Shown here piece after piece: positions 18,945 through 28,121 of a DNA stretch of 64,000 nt. The first letter of the stretch is position 1, and each line of letters starts with the position of its first letter. The stretch comes from Sphingorhabdus sp. 109 (lineage in GTDB: Bacteria > Pseudomonadota > Alphaproteobacteria > Sphingomonadales > Sphingomonadaceae): NCBI RefSeq assembly GCF_902506555.1, contig NZ_LR732707.1:3500917-3564916 (forward strand), in the 5' to 3' direction. The notes beneath the pieces are model-generated. The model was given only the letters and a program-made list of their open reading frames with translations, did no database searches and was not told the DNA's origin. The translations under genes and the position numbers were made by a program.

Positions 18945-19333
18945 TGCGGCTTTTCCTCGCTAGCGCTTTCCAGTTTTTGGGCAATTTTGGTTTTGAGCTG
19001 CAGCGTGGCATCCGGCGTATTTTTTGAAAGCACGGCTTCAGCAACCAAAATCACATGTCCACTACGGCCCAAATCATCCACCGCCGCTTCGGTTGCTTGG
19101 AGATACCGGGCAATTTCTTGCCGGGTGACTTCGGGATCAGCATCACCCTTTGCTTCTGCGTCAACGAAATCGCGCATGATCTCGGACATATGGACCTGAA
19201 CAATTTGTTGTCCATTGGGCTGGGTCAGACGCAAGCTGACCCAGATGATCCACAAAACCAAAGCCGTTACCAGTAGGACCATGATAACGGATCGCCCGCT
19301 TGGTAGATGCTCTAATAGTGCTGATTTGGTCAT
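18941..19333 (-). CDS. trbI: TrbI, type-F conjugation inner-membrane protein
   Basis: A 130-aa bitopic protein with an N-terminal transmembrane helix (VIMVLLVTALVLWIIWVSL) and a helical periplasmic domain, close to the length of F TrbI (128 aa). The position just upstream of the S26 peptidase and traW supports the call. In F, TrbI influences pilus retraction. It overlaps its neighbours by 4 nt on both sides. Confidence 0.8.
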   Translation of the reverse strand: MTKSALLEHLPSGRSVIMVLLVTALVLWIIWVSLRLTQPNGQQIVQVHMSEIMRDFVDAEAKGDADPEVTRQEIARYLQATEAAVDDLGRSGHVILVAEAVLSKNTPDATLQLKTKIAQKLESASEEKPQ

Positions 19334-19731
19334 CCCTCCCTCCCTTCGGGAAAATCATCGGTAATCCGGGCAATGAATCTCGGTATCCGAAGCGCCGCGA
19401 TCAGAGCAGTAGACCCAAAGAACATGATTTTAAGATCGCTGGAAAACGCCAATCTGCGCACCCCGTCCGCTTCGAGGTAGCGGCTGCTCAAATTGTCCAG
19501 ATGCGCGAACAGCCCGAGCAAATCCCAACCGGATAGCAGCAGGAAAAAGCACAGCGGCAGGCCGAGGGCCATCAGGACCGAGCTTATTGCGAATAGCGAT
19601 GCTTCCAGCATAATGTAGCAAGAGGTTTGAAAACACTGTCGCACCGGAAACGGCGAACCTTTGCAGCGCAAGTCCTTGCTTGTCCCAAGGAAAAGATAAG
19701 AATCAAACAGCGTATCGGTTTTGTCAGGCAT
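19330..19731 (-). CDS. Uncharacterised membrane protein in the tra operon
   Basis: A 133-aa protein starting MPDKTDTLFD, with three hydrophobic segments (CYIMLEASLFAISSVLMALG; CFFLLLSGWDLLGLF; IMFFGSTALIAAL). An open frame extends upstream to 19875 but overlaps traC. The start at 19731 lies 1 bp after the traC stop and is preferred. It overlaps trbI by 4 nt, so it is a true operon member. I do not recognise a family; F has no counterpart of this kind between traC and trbI. Confidence 0.7.
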   Translation of the reverse strand: MPDKTDTLFDSYLFLGTSKDLRCKGSPFPVRQCFQTSCYIMLEASLFAISSVLMALGLPLCFFLLLSGWDLLGLFAHLDNLSSRYLEADGVRRLAFSSDLKIMFFGSTALIAALRIPRFIARITDDFPEGREG

Positions 19732-19732
19732 T

Positions 19733-22294
19733 TTAAGTACCCTTCCGATTGTCGGCGCCGACACCGGACACGCGGGCAATCGCCTGTGCCAGAGAAGCAC
19801 CCGCTTCCTGCTCAGCTTCGATCGCAGCATAAACATCGGGCGAAGAAGAATAGATACAGGCGGAATAAGGATCAAGAACTAGCCTGCCGATCGCTTGCGT
19901 TTCCGGGCCTTTGATAAAGACCTCGCTATATTCCTCGCCCGAACGTTTCAAACTGCGGATCAGCGTTTCAGTGCGATCATCCATGTCGAGGCGGTCGTTC
20001 TTGCGGAAATCAGCAATGGTTTCCGGCTTTTGCTGGAGCACCAGCATCCAGTCGCTATTTTCGAGCGCTGCGGTTGCGCCGTCCGATTTATAATAATCAT
20101 TGAGTGACTGCGTGGCGGTAGCCAGCGCGCCGCCATATTTGCGCGCAGTACGCGCATAGGTTTCAACAAACTCTCCCATCGAGCCGCCTTTGAGGAGCGA
20201 CCAGGCTTCATCGATGAGAAGTAATTTCTTGGTGCTGCGCGGGCTCTGGGTCATCGCCTGGCTGGTCATGAACATGATAGCGCACAGAATGACCGATCTC
20301 AGCTCCTCGCGCGTTGCTAGATCAGACATCTCAAATACGGTAAAATCATCATCGAGCGCGATACTGGCCTGACCTTCAAAAAAGCCGCCATAGCTACCCC
20401 CGCTCATATAGGGTCCGATGGCAACGCCCAGATCATCGGCGACAGGATTGGAAATGCCCGCGAATGCTGCTGCCACGTCATTGATCGTGCCGCCGCTGCC
20501 AAGCGCTTCCCAAACTGTTGTAACCGCCTGATCGATCAGACCGCGTTCGGTATCGGTAAGCCGGTCGCTGTGCCGCGCCATTTGACCGACAATCGCTTTG
20601 ATCATTGCGATGCAGTCGAGTTTATAATCATCGTCTTCGGCAGCGCGCACATCATCAATCATCGAGAAGGGATTGAGCGAGAAACCGGATTTGAGGGTAA
20701 ATTCTACAAATCGCCCGCCCTGCAATTTAACCGAATGTTCAAACGAGCGCCCGTCATCGATAACAACAACTTTTGCGCCGGCGCCGCGCAGGCTTGCGCA
20801 CATTTCCTGAAGCAGCACCGATTTACCCGAACCGGATTTGCCGCAGATCGCCACATTATGATTGCCCGCGTCATTCTCGAACGGCGACCAGTAGAATGGC
20901 TGCCCGCGCCTACCGACCAGCAGCAGATGCGGGAGCGGCCCGCCCAGAAATTCGCCCTGCAACGGGGCAATATGAGCCGCGCTAGTCGAAAGCATGGTTT
21001 TAAGCCGCTTTAGACGTTTAAGATCATGGGCAAGACCATCGGCCAGTGTCATGGGCATGGCGGCGATCAGACCTTGGAGCTGGAGAAAGCGCTCGTCGGC
21101 CAAATCCCAACCAGCGGCCTTATAGATCGCTTTGATCGAGCGTTCATGAGCATCGCCAAGGCCAAGCGGCGAATAGCTGGTGACGCCATAAAACAGTTGC
21201 ACGAGGCGTTTGCCAGCCTGCAATTCTGCCTGGACATGGCTCCATTCGGACGATTGCTGGGCGAGCTTGGGCAGAAACCGCGCGCTCTTGGATTGGCTGA
21301 GGCTGGTTGTGCGCATGAATTTGAAACCGGCTTTTGCCGAGGCACCCTCGCGGTCGGGGTAGACCAGACAAAGCATGGTCGCAGCCGGGCAGGGGAAGCG
21401 CAATTTGTCGGTGAACATGTCGCCGATGAGCCGCGCGCATTCCCAAGGCGCCCATCGTTCAGGCATTTGCCTGACGCCAAAATGCCGGATGTCAAAGGCA
21501 TCGGGATAGATTGCGCCAATTTCCGGCGTGCCATCAGCGCTTCGGCCAATTTCCCGGAACCTTTCGGTGCGCAGGATCATCCGGTCATCTTCAACTTCGA
21601 GCTCAATATCCCGGCGGATGGCTTGGCTGGCAATATCATCGAGCGGATTGTAAACGGTTCGGTCTTCTTGCGGCGCTGTGGTGGGGGAAGTCAGGTCATC
21701 AACGAGCGCGATGAGTTCCTGCGGTTCCATTTCACCCGCATCAATGCCAAGAGACGTCAGTACGCCGACAAGCCCGTCGCGGCACTGCGCAAGTTCATTG
21801 TCATCAATGTTTGCGGTGTCTGGAACGCCCAGCGAGATAACCAAATTATGGCAGCGGGCATGAAACGGCGCATGGGCAGATCCGCTTTCCCAGACCAGAT
21901 CATAAAGCCTTTTTGATCTGTGGCGCGCCATTGCTTCATATACGCCGCCCTGTGCGTAGCGCTTGGCAAACCACGGGGCGACTACCTGGCCAATGCGCGG
22001 GCTGGCAAAATGTAAAATCTGCAAGCACGCGCCTTCGGGCATGCCTTCTGAAAAAAACTGCCCCAATATTTCACCGGTGCGTTCATCCGCGCCAATCAGT
22101 GGCGCGGCCGACAATATAAACCCCTTGGAACGCGCGTTGCGATACAGCCGCGGTCCGGTATCAAACACCCGGTACGGCAGCCAGTCTGAAAGCATGTCGA
22201 GCGCGATGCTCGGTCTTTGATGGTCAGCGGTTTGCTGATCACCAAACAGGCCCGATAACAGTTTTGCGCGCGCAGATGGAATGGAGAAGTTCAT
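19733..22294 (-). CDS. traC: TraC, VirB4-family ATPase of the type IV secretion system
   Basis: An 853-aa cytoplasmic ATPase that energises pilus assembly and transfer. Walker A is GKSGSGKS at about residue 483 and Walker B is KLLLIDEAW at about 692; the N-terminal TraC domain precedes them. Length matches F TraC (875 aa). The start overlaps the traV stop by 4 nt. The most conserved and best-supported gene of the operon. Confidence 0.96.
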   Translation of the reverse strand: MNFSIPSARAKLLSGLFGDQQTADHQRPSIALDMLSDWLPYRVFDTGPRLYRNARSKGFILSAAPLIGADERTGEILGQFFSEGMPEGACLQILHFASPRIGQVVAPWFAKRYAQGGVYEAMARHRSKRLYDLVWESGSAHAPFHARCHNLVISLGVPDTANIDDNELAQCRDGLVGVLTSLGIDAGEMEPQELIALVDDLTSPTTAPQEDRTVYNPLDDIASQAIRRDIELEVEDDRMILRTERFREIGRSADGTPEIGAIYPDAFDIRHFGVRQMPERWAPWECARLIGDMFTDKLRFPCPAATMLCLVYPDREGASAKAGFKFMRTTSLSQSKSARFLPKLAQQSSEWSHVQAELQAGKRLVQLFYGVTSYSPLGLGDAHERSIKAIYKAAGWDLADERFLQLQGLIAAMPMTLADGLAHDLKRLKRLKTMLSTSAAHIAPLQGEFLGGPLPHLLLVGRRGQPFYWSPFENDAGNHNVAICGKSGSGKSVLLQEMCASLRGAGAKVVVIDDGRSFEHSVKLQGGRFVEFTLKSGFSLNPFSMIDDVRAAEDDDYKLDCIAMIKAIVGQMARHSDRLTDTERGLIDQAVTTVWEALGSGGTINDVAAAFAGISNPVADDLGVAIGPYMSGGSYGGFFEGQASIALDDDFTVFEMSDLATREELRSVILCAIMFMTSQAMTQSPRSTKKLLLIDEAWSLLKGGSMGEFVETYARTARKYGGALATATQSLNDYYKSDGATAALENSDWMLVLQQKPETIADFRKNDRLDMDDRTETLIRSLKRSGEEYSEVFIKGPETQAIGRLVLDPYSACIYSSSPDVYAAIEAEQEAGASLAQAIARVSGVGADNRKGT

Positions 22295-23025
22295 CGTCCC
22301 TTCTCCTCGCCAGGCCGTTTTTGGGCCCCGCGTATCTTGGCGGCTTCGATGGCTTCAATGCTCGGAAAACCATCTTTCGTGATTGCTCTCAAAACAGGGT
22401 GAGGGGTTCGACTTGCTGGGGGAGGGAGCCCATCGAACCCCTCGATTGCCGGCATGTTTGCCCCGGCAATTGCCTCTCGCACGGTCAAGGGGTACGAACC
22501 ACGCGAGGGCAAATTGTATGAACTTTTGAGAAATGGATCAACGGCGCTTGTAATGTCCGGCTGCGTTTCGACGGTGCTATCGTCTGCGTTAAGAACGCCA
22601 CTGATATTGTCTTTGGATGCTTGCTTGGCTTGATCTGAGATATCGCGTGCCATTTGCTTGGCGATATTAGTATCACCACTAGCCAATGTGGCAGCCCAGT
22701 CGGGAGATCTTGCGACGACGTGCACGCTGCGGGCTTCATGCAAATTGCCCGATGCATCGACAAATCCGGGAAAGACAATTTTCAGAACACGCTCGCCGGT
22801 CCGCGAGGTTTGCGCCGCCGATATCAGACTCCGCCTGCCATTTGGCTGAGGTTGATCGAGCATTGCGGCACTCGCCGCTGCATCAATTTGCGACGTTGGC
22901 GTGCAGCTACCGCCCGGCGCCTTGCAATCAAAACTGCCGCTAATATTGCTGCCCAGACTAGCACAGGATGACAGTGAGACGCATGAAAACGCAAACAAGC
23001 CCAATGGAAAGCGCGCGCGCGTCAT
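22291..23025 (-). CDS. traV: TraV, outer-membrane lipoprotein of the F-type core complex
   Basis: A 244-aa lipoprotein (signal peptide ending LSSC) with the TraV-like GSFDCKAPGGSC motif just after the lipobox. The remainder is low complexity. TraV anchors the TraK secretin ring and TraB scaffold to the outer membrane (VirB7-like). It overlaps traC and the DsbC-like gene by 4 nt. Confidence 0.88.
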   Translation of the reverse strand: MTRARFPLGLFAFSCVSLSSCASLGSNISGSFDCKAPGGSCTPTSQIDAAASAAMLDQPQPNGRRSLISAAQTSRTGERVLKIVFPGFVDASGNLHEARSVHVVARSPDWAATLASGDTNIAKQMARDISDQAKQASKDNISGVLNADDSTVETQPDITSAVDPFLKSSYNLPSRGSYPLTVREAIAGANMPAIEGFDGLPPPASRTPHPVLRAITKDGFPSIEAIEAAKIRGAQKRPGEEKGR

Positions 23026-23897
23026 TTTGCACCTTTTGCATTTGAGCCAAGGAACGCGCGGATTTCGGCAGCGCTGCGATACCCTTCGAGCACCGCGCCG
23101 TCACTTGCGCGCACCATGACCGGCGTCCCGGAAAAACCGTGGCTGCTTGCAAAGGCCTCATTGGCATCGAGACCCGATGTGTCGCATGATTTTTGTGGTT
23201 TTGGCGTTTCGCCGGAATAGGCTTGATGCAGCGCCTTTGCAGGATCACGCGAACAAATCACCGCTTCGGCCAGTCTCCGGCTCTTCTCGCCAAAAATCGA
23301 AATGGGCCGCTCTTCGACGCGCACGCGTGCTTTTTTGAGTTCAGCCGTCAGCCGCTTGCAATAGCTGCAATTGAAATCCGAAAAGACGATGAGTTTGGGG
23401 CCGGATTTGGCCCCCCAATGGATGGCTCCCAATGGCTTTAAGTCTGCGACGGGAACTTTGGATGCGCGTTCTTTAGCTGGCTGTTTTGAGGCCGTTGGTC
23501 CACTGTCATTTGCACGCGCGGAACCTGCGACCAGCAGCTGCGGATTAAGCTCCAGCAGTTTGGCCGCCGTCAGGTCGGCCCGGCTTTCCATGTCGTACAG
23601 ACGGCCGACAAATAGGTAGCGCGCGCGTTCATCAATATAGAATAATGTCTTTTCGGATACGACTTCGCACAGGCCGCCAAAGCCCTTGCAGGTGAGGCTG
23701 GTAATGGGTGTTTTTGGCAGGCGCAGTGCGATTGCCGTTCTGACATCCTCGAGTACAGCAGCGGCATTGGCTGGAGCCGAGATGAAGCTGGCTGCAACAA
23801 GGCCCGAAACCATCCCGCCGCTTGCGACGGCAAGCGTAATGGCGGCGGCCCGAGACTTGAAACTCCGTATCTCGGTTTTGAAATTGGAAAAGATCAC
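23022..23897 (-). CDS. DsbC-family disulfide isomerase of the tra operon
   Basis: A 291-aa periplasmic protein with an N-terminal membrane segment ending SAPANA, a DsbC-like dimerisation region and a thioredoxin-fold C-terminal domain with the CxxC motif SYCKRL (FNCSYC). A further Cys pair occurs in CKGFGGLC. DsbC homologues are regular members of F-type operons and probably fold the Cys-rich TraN, TraU, TraH and TraV proteins. It overlaps traV and traB by 4 nt. Confidence 0.9.
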   Translation of the reverse strand: MIFSNFKTEIRSFKSRAAAITLAVASGGMVSGLVAASFISAPANAAAVLEDVRTAIALRLPKTPITSLTCKGFGGLCEVVSEKTLFYIDERARYLFVGRLYDMESRADLTAAKLLELNPQLLVAGSARANDSGPTASKQPAKERASKVPVADLKPLGAIHWGAKSGPKLIVFSDFNCSYCKRLTAELKKARVRVEERPISIFGEKSRRLAEAVICSRDPAKALHQAYSGETPKPQKSCDTSGLDANEAFASSHGFSGTPVMVRASDGAVLEGYRSAAEIRAFLGSNAKGAK

Positions 23898-25213
23898 TTT
23901 TTTTCACTCCTTACATGGACGCCGTCGAGAAAGACGATCTCGACATCGATGCCGGTCGGCATCTCGACGACAGGTTGATATTGTTCGGCTCGTTCGATGA
24001 GATATTTGGAGACGGTATCGGCGGCATCGCCAGCGCCCTGACCAAGGCCGCCGGTCAATATGTCCGCGCCCGAAAGGCTATCGCGTTTCCCGTCCGCGCC
24101 AATCTGACCGGAAAATATGCCGTTGGCATTGGCGGAAAAGCCGCGCCCAAACCCGCCGACAATCCCGGCAAGCAGGGCTTGACTGACAAGATTGCCTTCG
24201 CGGCTGACAACGCGGCCGCGCACGCCGGATTTACCGGCAAAGCTGATAAAGCCTTTAACCTCGCTGACGGCGACCCGCCCGCCGGGCTGATCGCAGGTCA
24301 TACGCGCAAGCTTCACATAAACTTTTTCAGCCGAGAGATCGCCGCGAGCCGCGCCGTTGACGATGCATCCAGTGATATTTGTCGTAAGCAATTTGCCGTT
24401 TTTGACCACCGAACGGGCAGGGCCGGTAATCCTGAGTACCACCGGCAAGGGGTCGCTCTGACTGGCAACCCCGACCGAGGCATCAACGCCAACAATAACT
24501 TTTGCCGGTGCATAGCTATTGGGTGGTAGATATTCCGGGCTGTCTTCAACCAGCAGCGGTGATGTTTCAGATGTGCGCTTCTTGGAAGATTTTGATCCCT
24601 GCTCGGTGCTTCCGAAATTGAGTATTTTGACTGCGCCGGATGGAGAACCACCAGGCGTGATTTCTGTACCATCGGGTGATCCAAGCGATGACGACTGGCG
24701 GTTAAAATCGCTTGCCTGCGGCCCATAGGTCGGCGGTGTCGCCAGCGGCGGTGTTGCGGCTTTCTCTTCCAGCTGCGTCTTTAGACCCGCGTTTTCCGCA
24801 GAGATCGCATCGATAGCCGCTTGCCCGTTGGTGCGCATTTCGCTGTTCTCAAGCCGAAGAGCTTCAATCTTATCTTCTATCTCGCGTGTAGGGAGCTGCG
24901 CTTCCTTGAGAGCCTTTTGATCCTGGGTAAGTTTATTAAGCCGGTTTTCATAAGCCGCGACAAACTCGCGCTGGGAAAGATTGCGGTTGACCAGACTGCC
25001 AGCATCAATGGTCACTATGCCGCTTTCTTGCGTACCTTTTTCATCGCCATCACCTGCAAACAGAAACCAACCGCCTGCGATCAGCGCGAGACTGCCAATA
25101 CCGGCGAGCAGCATATTTTGCCGGCGCGCGATCTTCTTGTTGAGGCCGACGCGCGCATGTCCGGGTTCTGCCTCTATGTCCGGAATTTGGGTTGCCGTTT
25201 TGACGTCGCTCAT
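23894..25213 (-). CDS. traB: TraB, scaffold protein of the type IV secretion core (VirB10-like)
   Basis: A 439-aa bitopic protein: short cytoplasmic tail, one transmembrane helix (MLLAGIGSLALIAGGWFLF), a coiled coil at about residues 85-150, a Pro/Ser-rich linker and a C-terminal VirB10-like beta domain (VIVGVDASVGVASQSDPLPVVLRI in part; GFGRGFSANANG). TraB spans the envelope and contacts TraK and TraV. Confidence 0.92.
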   Translation of the reverse strand: MSDVKTATQIPDIEAEPGHARVGLNKKIARRQNMLLAGIGSLALIAGGWFLFAGDGDEKGTQESGIVTIDAGSLVNRNLSQREFVAAYENRLNKLTQDQKALKEAQLPTREIEDKIEALRLENSEMRTNGQAAIDAISAENAGLKTQLEEKAATPPLATPPTYGPQASDFNRQSSSLGSPDGTEITPGGSPSGAVKILNFGSTEQGSKSSKKRTSETSPLLVEDSPEYLPPNSYAPAKVIVGVDASVGVASQSDPLPVVLRITGPARSVVKNGKLLTTNITGCIVNGAARGDLSAEKVYVKLARMTCDQPGGRVAVSEVKGFISFAGKSGVRGRVVSREGNLVSQALLAGIVGGFGRGFSANANGIFSGQIGADGKRDSLSGADILTGGLGQGAGDAADTVSKYLIERAEQYQPVVEMPTGIDVEIVFLDGVHVRSEKK

Positions 25214-26034
25214 TGGTCTGCCCCCCGGGTCGCGGTGACAACAAAGGCCGATGTGCTTGTTCCGGCTTTCAGTGTGTTTTGGGCAAAGGAAATTGCGCGC
25301 GCGGATTTTGGTGCGAGCTCTTCTTCATTGAGCTCGACTGCTATTTTTCCGCGATTGGTGAGAATGAACTGCTGCGCGTTGTAATTAGCTCCGCGATATT
25401 CCGCGATGAGCTGGACTTCGATGGATCCGGTTCGAACCGGGCGCGTCATCCGCTGGCGCACGCTATAACCGGGAGGCGCTTTCCCCTCCGCCACCGCTTT
25501 GACCAAAGCGATGATGGTCTGCTCTTCGCTTCTTTCGTTTTCCCAAGTCTCCGCCTCCGGTTTTGCAAGGGCGGGATTGGTTATAAAAAGCTGATGCGCT
25601 TCAACAGGGGCCGTGTGGCAGGCAAATTTATAGACAAAACCCTGTTTGCTGGTGGCGAAGAAACTAACGCTGTCGCTGGCGAAGCTGGGCGGTACGGAAA
25701 TATAGATATCGCCGCGCACCGGTTCATGGGTCACCCCGAAATCATTATAGGGATAGCCCGAAGCGATTTTTGAAACGCTGGAAAATTCGTCACCAACCAG
25801 CGCTATGCGCGTGAGTTCATCGCGCGATAATGTGCAGTCAATCTTTGCATTGTCCGCCGCCTCGATAAACTGGTCCGCCAAAGCGGGTGATGCGCTGACC
25901 GAAAGTGCGGTAATAAGTAATGCCAAGCCAAGAGTTTTGAACCCTGTATCGGGAAGCCGCGTAACGCCCCAGCTGATGCTCGCCATGCCGCCGCCCACAA
26001 GACAGGCGGGCAGGGATGTTAATATGCTGCTCAT
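25210..26034 (-). CDS. traK: TraK, secretin-like ring protein (VirB9-like)
   Basis: A 274-aa periplasmic protein. The signal peptide (LGLALLITALSVSASPALA) follows an unusually long N-terminal stretch, so the true start may be internal, for example Met17; the first ATG is kept because it makes the ATGA overlap with traE. The TraK body includes DIYISVPPSF and the C-terminal YRGANYNAQQF beta region. With TraV and TraB it forms the outer-membrane core. Confidence 0.88.
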   Translation of the reverse strand: MSSILTSLPACLVGGGMASISWGVTRLPDTGFKTLGLALLITALSVSASPALADQFIEAADNAKIDCTLSRDELTRIALVGDEFSSVSKIASGYPYNDFGVTHEPVRGDIYISVPPSFASDSVSFFATSKQGFVYKFACHTAPVEAHQLFITNPALAKPEAETWENERSEEQTIIALVKAVAEGKAPPGYSVRQRMTRPVRTGSIEVQLIAEYRGANYNAQQFILTNRGKIAVELNEEELAPKSARAISFAQNTLKAGTSTSAFVVTATRGADQ

Positions 26035-26630
26035 AACGAGGCATCCTTTTCGATTGATTTTTGCTGAATTTGTTGATCGCGCTCGGTTGGGACCTGCGCA
26101 AAACCGGTCAGCGCAAGCCGAAGGCCTGAGTAGGTCCAGCTAAAGATAAATTTGCGCTCCTCGCTGGCGATTACCTGCGCGCCGACAAACGTCTTGAGCG
26201 TTCCGGTCACTTCAGACTTGAGTTCTTTCGGATCGATGACGAGCGAACGGATGACAAACGCCTGGGCAATATCGGAGCCGCGTTGTTCGGAAACGATTTG
26301 GACCAATTCTGATTTGAGGCGGCCATGGGCACTGGGATCGGCTAGCTTGAGAATCTGTTCCATCCAGTAATCAAGCCCTTCAGGGCTACGGTTGAGCAGC
26401 ATGAGAGCGGTATCTCGGGTGACGAGCTCCAAATATTCATGGGACACGCCTGCGCTCGATAAAGTCAGCGATTGTCCGGTCACAGGTACCAGCACGATTT
26501 CACGTGACTGCATTGATCCAGCTGCAATGGCGGCCAGACTGGTGACCGCTAGCCCTGCGGCTGCGAGCGCAAGCCAGTTGCGTTGCCGGAGCAGACGCTG
26601 CGCCGATTGATGTGCTATTTGTGCTTCCAT
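26031..26630 (-). CDS. traE: TraE, inner-membrane pilus assembly protein (VirB5/8-like)
   Basis: A 199-aa protein with one N-terminal transmembrane helix (WLALAAAGLAVTSLAAIAAG) and a VirB8-like periplasmic domain (SHEYLELVTRDTALMLLNRSP). An open frame runs upstream to 26873 but overlaps traL; the start at 26630 carries a strong GGAGGAGAAG ribosome site and gives the usual length (F TraE is 188 aa). The 3' end overlaps traK. Confidence 0.92.
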   Translation of the reverse strand: MEAQIAHQSAQRLLRQRNWLALAAAGLAVTSLAAIAAGSMQSREIVLVPVTGQSLTLSSAGVSHEYLELVTRDTALMLLNRSPEGLDYWMEQILKLADPSAHGRLKSELVQIVSEQRGSDIAQAFVIRSLVIDPKELKSEVTGTLKTFVGAQVIASEERKFIFSWTYSGLRLALTGFAQVPTERDQQIQQKSIEKDASL

Positions 26631-26641
26631 CTTCTCCTCCT

Positions 26642-26929
26642 TCAACCGGCCAGAAGTCGGCAATAGGAGGGCGGCGTCGCTTTCAATCCCAGAAATGATC
26701 CGGGCAGATACCAGTAGACAGCATGAAGGAGCTGCGCGTTCGCACCGCCAGATTTTGCTTTTCGAAGGGCAAACCAGGCGACAAATGCTAGTGCGATTCC
26801 TACAAAAATATGCTGCGCTAATATGCCCCAGGCGAACGGGATGATCAGGCCAAGAAACTCGTCGATCGTCCAAAATCCGATGAGTTCGGGATCATCAAGC
26901 CGCCGGGGCAAAAGATATCTGTCAGCCAT
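26642..26929 (-). CDS. traL: TraL, small inner-membrane pilus protein (VirB3-like)
   Basis: A 95-aa protein beginning with the typical TraL motif (RYLLPRRLDDPELIGFW), followed by two transmembrane helices (LIIPFAWGILAQHIFVGIALAF). Length equals F TraL (91 aa). It lies 30 bp after traA and 11 bp before traE. Confidence 0.9.
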   Translation of the reverse strand: MADRYLLPRRLDDPELIGFWTIDEFLGLIIPFAWGILAQHIFVGIALAFVAWFALRKAKSGGANAQLLHAVYWYLPGSFLGLKATPPSYCRLLAG

Positions 26930-26959
26930 TTGTGCCGCCCTCCTTGCCGGTCGCAGTCG

Positions 26960-27268
26960 TTAAATGACTGCCGTGACAACAGAGGTGACGATGGGAACGC
27001 CGGTCCCGACGCCGATACCGACGCCTACGGGTACCGCGATTTGCCCCAATGAAAAGCGTCCGGATGCAAGACCAATAAGCCCCGCAGCCAGACTGAGAAC
27101 GGTAATGATCTTGCCACCAGAACCTTCTAGAAAGTCAGTAAATTTTGCTAGCGCAGGATCAAAGGTATTGTCCGCGCCTGCATAGGCAGCCGTTGCACAG
27201 AGAAGCGCTATAGCTGCTGGAATGAGATAATCGGATGCGCGCCGGTGTGTTTGAGAAATATTGGTCAT
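26960..27268 (-). CDS. traA: TraA-like conjugative pilin precursor
   Basis: A 102-aa precursor: long leader ending ATAAYA|GADN, then a mature part of about 68 residues with two hydrophobic helices (GKIITVLSLAAGLIGLASG and VPVGVGIGVGTGVPIVTSVV) flanking a short basic loop, the F-pilin architecture. It is the first gene of the tra operon, as expected, and would be processed by the S26 peptidase encoded downstream. No close identity can be claimed. Confidence 0.85.
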   Translation of the reverse strand: MTNISQTHRRASDYLIPAAIALLCATAAYAGADNTFDPALAKFTDFLEGSGGKIITVLSLAAGLIGLASGRFSLGQIAVPVGVGIGVGTGVPIVTSVVTAVI

Positions 27269-27629
27269 GGAAAATCACTTTCGCTTGAGAAACATGAAAC
27301 AGCATGTGTTCGCTGTATGTTCTAAGTGCGCGATTGACCCGCCTGTAGGAAAACAGGAAATGGGAAAATAGGTGCCTTCCAAGCAAAAAGCGACATTCTG
27401 GATGGCAAATGGGCATAGCCGAACAGCGATTGCGCTAATCTGCCCGGAACTGTTCAGGCCAGCACAGCTGCTGCGCTAGTTTGAACAGAAGATGTTTTCA
27501 GCTGAACAGGAAATACGAATCGAGTGATTCGAAACTTCCTATTTGTTCTTTTTATGTTCTTTTCATTTTCCTACAGGTGCGCCTTCAAGATATCAGGTGA
27601 TTCGTTCTCTTAAAGACAGGATGAATGAC
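27269..27629. promoter_or_regulatory. Divergent control region between the tra operon and a HTH regulator
   Basis: A 361-bp non-coding stretch. GAACAG (or its complement CTGTTC) occurs at 27421-27426, 27450-27455, 27483-27488 and 27504-27509; the second lies in the palindrome GAACTGTTC (27447-27455). The 12-mer CCTGTAGGAAAA occurs at 27342-27353 and inverted at 27566-27577, framing the whole set. TGTTC also appears at 27307 and 27318. These repeats look like binding sites for a regulator, most simply the HTH protein encoded immediately downstream. Core promoters could not be placed with confidence. Confidence 0.6.
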
Positions 27630-28121
27630 ATGACTGAACTGAATAGAATTTCCGAAGCGCATATCAAAGCCGGCGTATCTATGCTGCTTAATCAGGCGGC
27701 CTCAACATCAGGCCGTTCTCAAGTGCGCATTGCGCGCGAGGCTGAAATTGACCGGGGCACGATGCGGCGTATCTTGGCCGGCAAACGCGAAGCTACGGTA
27801 AGCGAAGCGTTGCGTATATTATATGGCACGGGCGCATCGCCGCATGCCCATTTGCTTCTTTATCTAGCTTCAGATCAGGACAAGGCATCACGCTGGATGC
27901 AAACGGATCTAGCCTTGTTTTTTGAAGAACTGGTTCGCCATTTGCCAGATGTCCTAGAAACCCAGCTTGGTGATCACCTCCACGGTGTCAAACCGCATTG
28001 GGCGAAGGGGACTGCTCAACGCGTCGCGCGACTGCTCGCTGAGCACATGGACGACCTCGCCCGGAAGGATACGCTTCTGGGCGATGGCTTCGATCGCGCA
28101 CATGGAGGCGGATATGCTTGA
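27630..28121 (+). CDS. Helix-turn-helix DNA-binding regulator
   Basis: A 163-aa protein with an HTH at about residues 25-50 (SQVRIAREAEIDRGTMRRILAGKRE), of the Cro/C1-like kind. The rest is uncharacterised. The frame is open from 27543 (TTG); ATG 27630 is chosen because AGGA ends 8 nt upstream, though ATG 27621 is possible. It is transcribed divergently from traA and overlaps the next gene, so it probably governs transfer genes through the repeats at 27342-27577. That regulatory link is inference. Confidence 0.7.
   Translation: MTELNRISEAHIKAGVSMLLNQAASTSGRSQVRIAREAEIDRGTMRRILAGKREATVSEALRILYGTGASPHAHLLLYLASDQDKASRWMQTDLALFFEELVRHLPDVLETQLGDHLHGVKPHWAKGTAQRVARLLAEHMDDLARKDTLLGDGFDRAHGGGYA

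Noticed and set aside
21026..21916. A 296-codon open frame on the plus strand
   Set aside because: Antisense to traC and without recognisable motifs or ribosome site.
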